This document shows, one piece after another, positions 63,230-64,000 of a stretch of 64,000 nucleotides of DNA; position 1 is the first letter of the stretch, and each line of letters opens with the position of its first letter. The translations under genes were made by a program, and so were the position numbers. The DNA comes from Hwangdonia lutea (GTDB lineage: Bacteria; Bacteroidota; Bacteroidia; Flavobacteriales; Flavobacteriaceae), in contig NZ_CP136521.1 in the NCBI RefSeq assembly GCF_032814565.1, positions 3,258,501-3,322,500 of the forward strand, given 5' to 3'. The notes under the pieces were generated by a model, which was not told where the DNA came from, made no database searches, and saw only the letters and a program-made list of their open reading frames with translations.

Positions 63230-63979
63230 ATGGTAAAAAATGAAAGGCAACGAATTATTATTGATAAGATTAGAGTTGAAAAAAAGGTAAGTTCTTCAGT
63301 TTTAGCCGAAGAGCTTAGTGTGTCTGAAGATACTATTAGGAGAGATTTAAACGAGTTAGACGGTAAGGGGTTGCTGTCCAAAATTCATGGAGGAGCCGTA
63401 TCTACCATTCAAAAGCTATACCATTATAATGATAATGTTATAGTAAACAGTGATAAAAAAGAAATAATAGCAAACAAAGCATCTACTCTTATAAAAAATG
63501 GTATGTCCATTATAATAAGTGGAGGTACTACAAATCTTGCTTTTGTAAGGTTGTTGCCAAAAGAGTTGAAAATAACTATTTATACTTATTGTCTGCCAAT
63601 TGCGATGGAACTTACTGGGCATCCAAACATTGAAATTATTTTTATTGGTGGCAAAATACATAAAAAAGCAATGGTAACTGTTGGCATTGATGTTATACAG
63701 AAACTTGCAAAAATTAAAGCCGATATGTGTTTTATTGGTACAGGCAGTTTAGATGTTGATAATGGAATAACTGAAGGTAGTTATGAGGTTGCATTAATGA
63801 AAAAAGCTATGATTGAAGTATCAAATGCTACGGTTTCTCTAGTTACATCCAATAAGCTAGGTTTAAAACAAAGCTATCATGTTTGTAGCCTCACTGAAGT
63901 TGATGCTGTAGTAACTGATCTAGACATTGATAATGAACTTCTTTTAGAATATCAAAAATCCGGTGTAAACATTTTGTAG
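63230..63979 (+). CDS. DeoR/GlpR-family transcriptional regulator
   Basis: The 249-residue protein has the DeoR N-terminal winged helix (ERQRIIIDKIRVEKKVSSSVLAEELSVSEDTIRRDLNELDGKGLLSKIHGGAV). The C-terminal sugar-phosphate sensor domain follows (IANKASTLIKNGMSIIISGGTTNLAFVRLLP, YTYCLPIAMELTGHPNIEIIFIGGKIHKKAMVTVG, DMCFIGTGSLDVDNGITEGSYEVALMKKAMI). Members are released by a sugar phosphate. It is divergent from SusC and so probably controls the amino-sugar locus in response to an amino-sugar phosphate; the 11-bp array may be its operator. Confidence 0.92.
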   Translation: MVKNERQRIIIDKIRVEKKVSSSVLAEELSVSEDTIRRDLNELDGKGLLSKIHGGAVSTIQKLYHYNDNVIVNSDKKEIIANKASTLIKNGMSIIISGGTTNLAFVRLLPKELKITIYTYCLPIAMELTGHPNIEIIFIGGKIHKKAMVTVGIDVIQKLAKIKADMCFIGTGSLDVDNGITEGSYEVALMKKAMIEVSNATVSLVTSNKLGLKQSYHVCSLTEVDAVVTDLDIDNELLLEYQKSGVNIL

Positions 63980-63980
63980 T

Positions 63981-64000
63981 ATGATATTTATTATTGGTTA
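63981..64000 (+). CDS. Possible start of the next gene, cut by the window edge
   Basis: An ATG one base after the DeoR stop starts MIFIIG and runs out of the window. The hydrophobic opening with a Gly fits a Rossmann-type N-terminus. With six residues visible, no function can be named. Confidence 0.3.

Overview
The window reads as chromosomal DNA of a marine or environmental member of the Bacteroidota, most likely family Flavobacteriaceae. Evidence: low G+C, intergenic matches to the Bacteroidota -7 promoter consensus TAnnTTTG, a SusC/SusD pair, a bacillithiol-associated YtxJ protein, many short Sec or lipoprotein signals, a DUF6503-type lipoprotein, and the short GC-richer interspersed repeats common in flavobacterial genomes. 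No rRNA, tRNA, CRISPR array, transposase or integrase was recognised.

Layout. 1-5502 (+): the end of a periplasmic nitrate reductase locus (napA 3' end, a tetrahaem NapB-like protein, a tetrahaem lipoprotein, a four-cluster Fe-S protein, an NrfD-type quinol oxidoreductase subunit) and a porin. 5658-7952 (+): a ComM/YifB ATPase and a DUF922 HExxH protein. 8401-10706 (+): a two-gene conflict system, EACC1 plus a multidomain caspase. 10839-19392 (+): an SMR exporter, a DUF2891 lipoprotein, a Tricorn-type protease, and an NRAMP-pxpABC operon for 5-oxoproline. 19457-31959: housekeeping and stress genes (histidine phosphatase, deoD, deoC, a degenerate deoC paralogue, clpB, ytxJ, fumarylacetoacetase, glyA).

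31960-40718 looks like a defence island on the minus strand. It starts in a repeat-rich gap behind glyA. It contains a frameshifted DUF262/DUF1524 (GmrSD-like) nuclease, a beta-helix lipoprotein, and a compact five-gene set transcribed in the order TIR, GH19 lysozyme/chitinase, DRHyd (nucleoside deoxyribosyltransferase-like), TPR-S (DUF4071-like), patatin. DRHyd plus TPR-S is the bacterial counterpart of the N-terminal half of animal ASK kinases. Surrounded by three possible effectors, it is the most interesting system in the window. The repertoire suggests a nucleotide-derived signal sensed by TPR-S that triggers NAD+ depletion, membrane lipid hydrolysis and wall lysis. That mechanism is inference.

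40719-64000 is a large amino-sugar/peptidoglycan utilisation locus made of two converging gene trains. Plus strand: ROK kinase, MFS transporter, SIS protein, ChbG-like deacetylase, GH9 enzyme and a polysaccharide deacetylase joined to it across an A10 tract. Minus strand: SusC, SusD, SSS symporter, MurQ, HGSNAT/NagX-like protein, GH3 (NagZ-like), DUF1343 (NamZ-like), a FAD/Fe-S D-lactate-dehydrogenase-type protein and a second HGSNAT-like protein. NamZ and NagZ would release MurNAc and GlcNAc, MurQ would cleave MurNAc-6-phosphate to GlcNAc-6-phosphate and D-lactate, and the FAD/Fe-S protein could burn the lactate. A DeoR regulator is divergent from SusC, and five 11-bp tandem repeats lie between them as a likely operator array.
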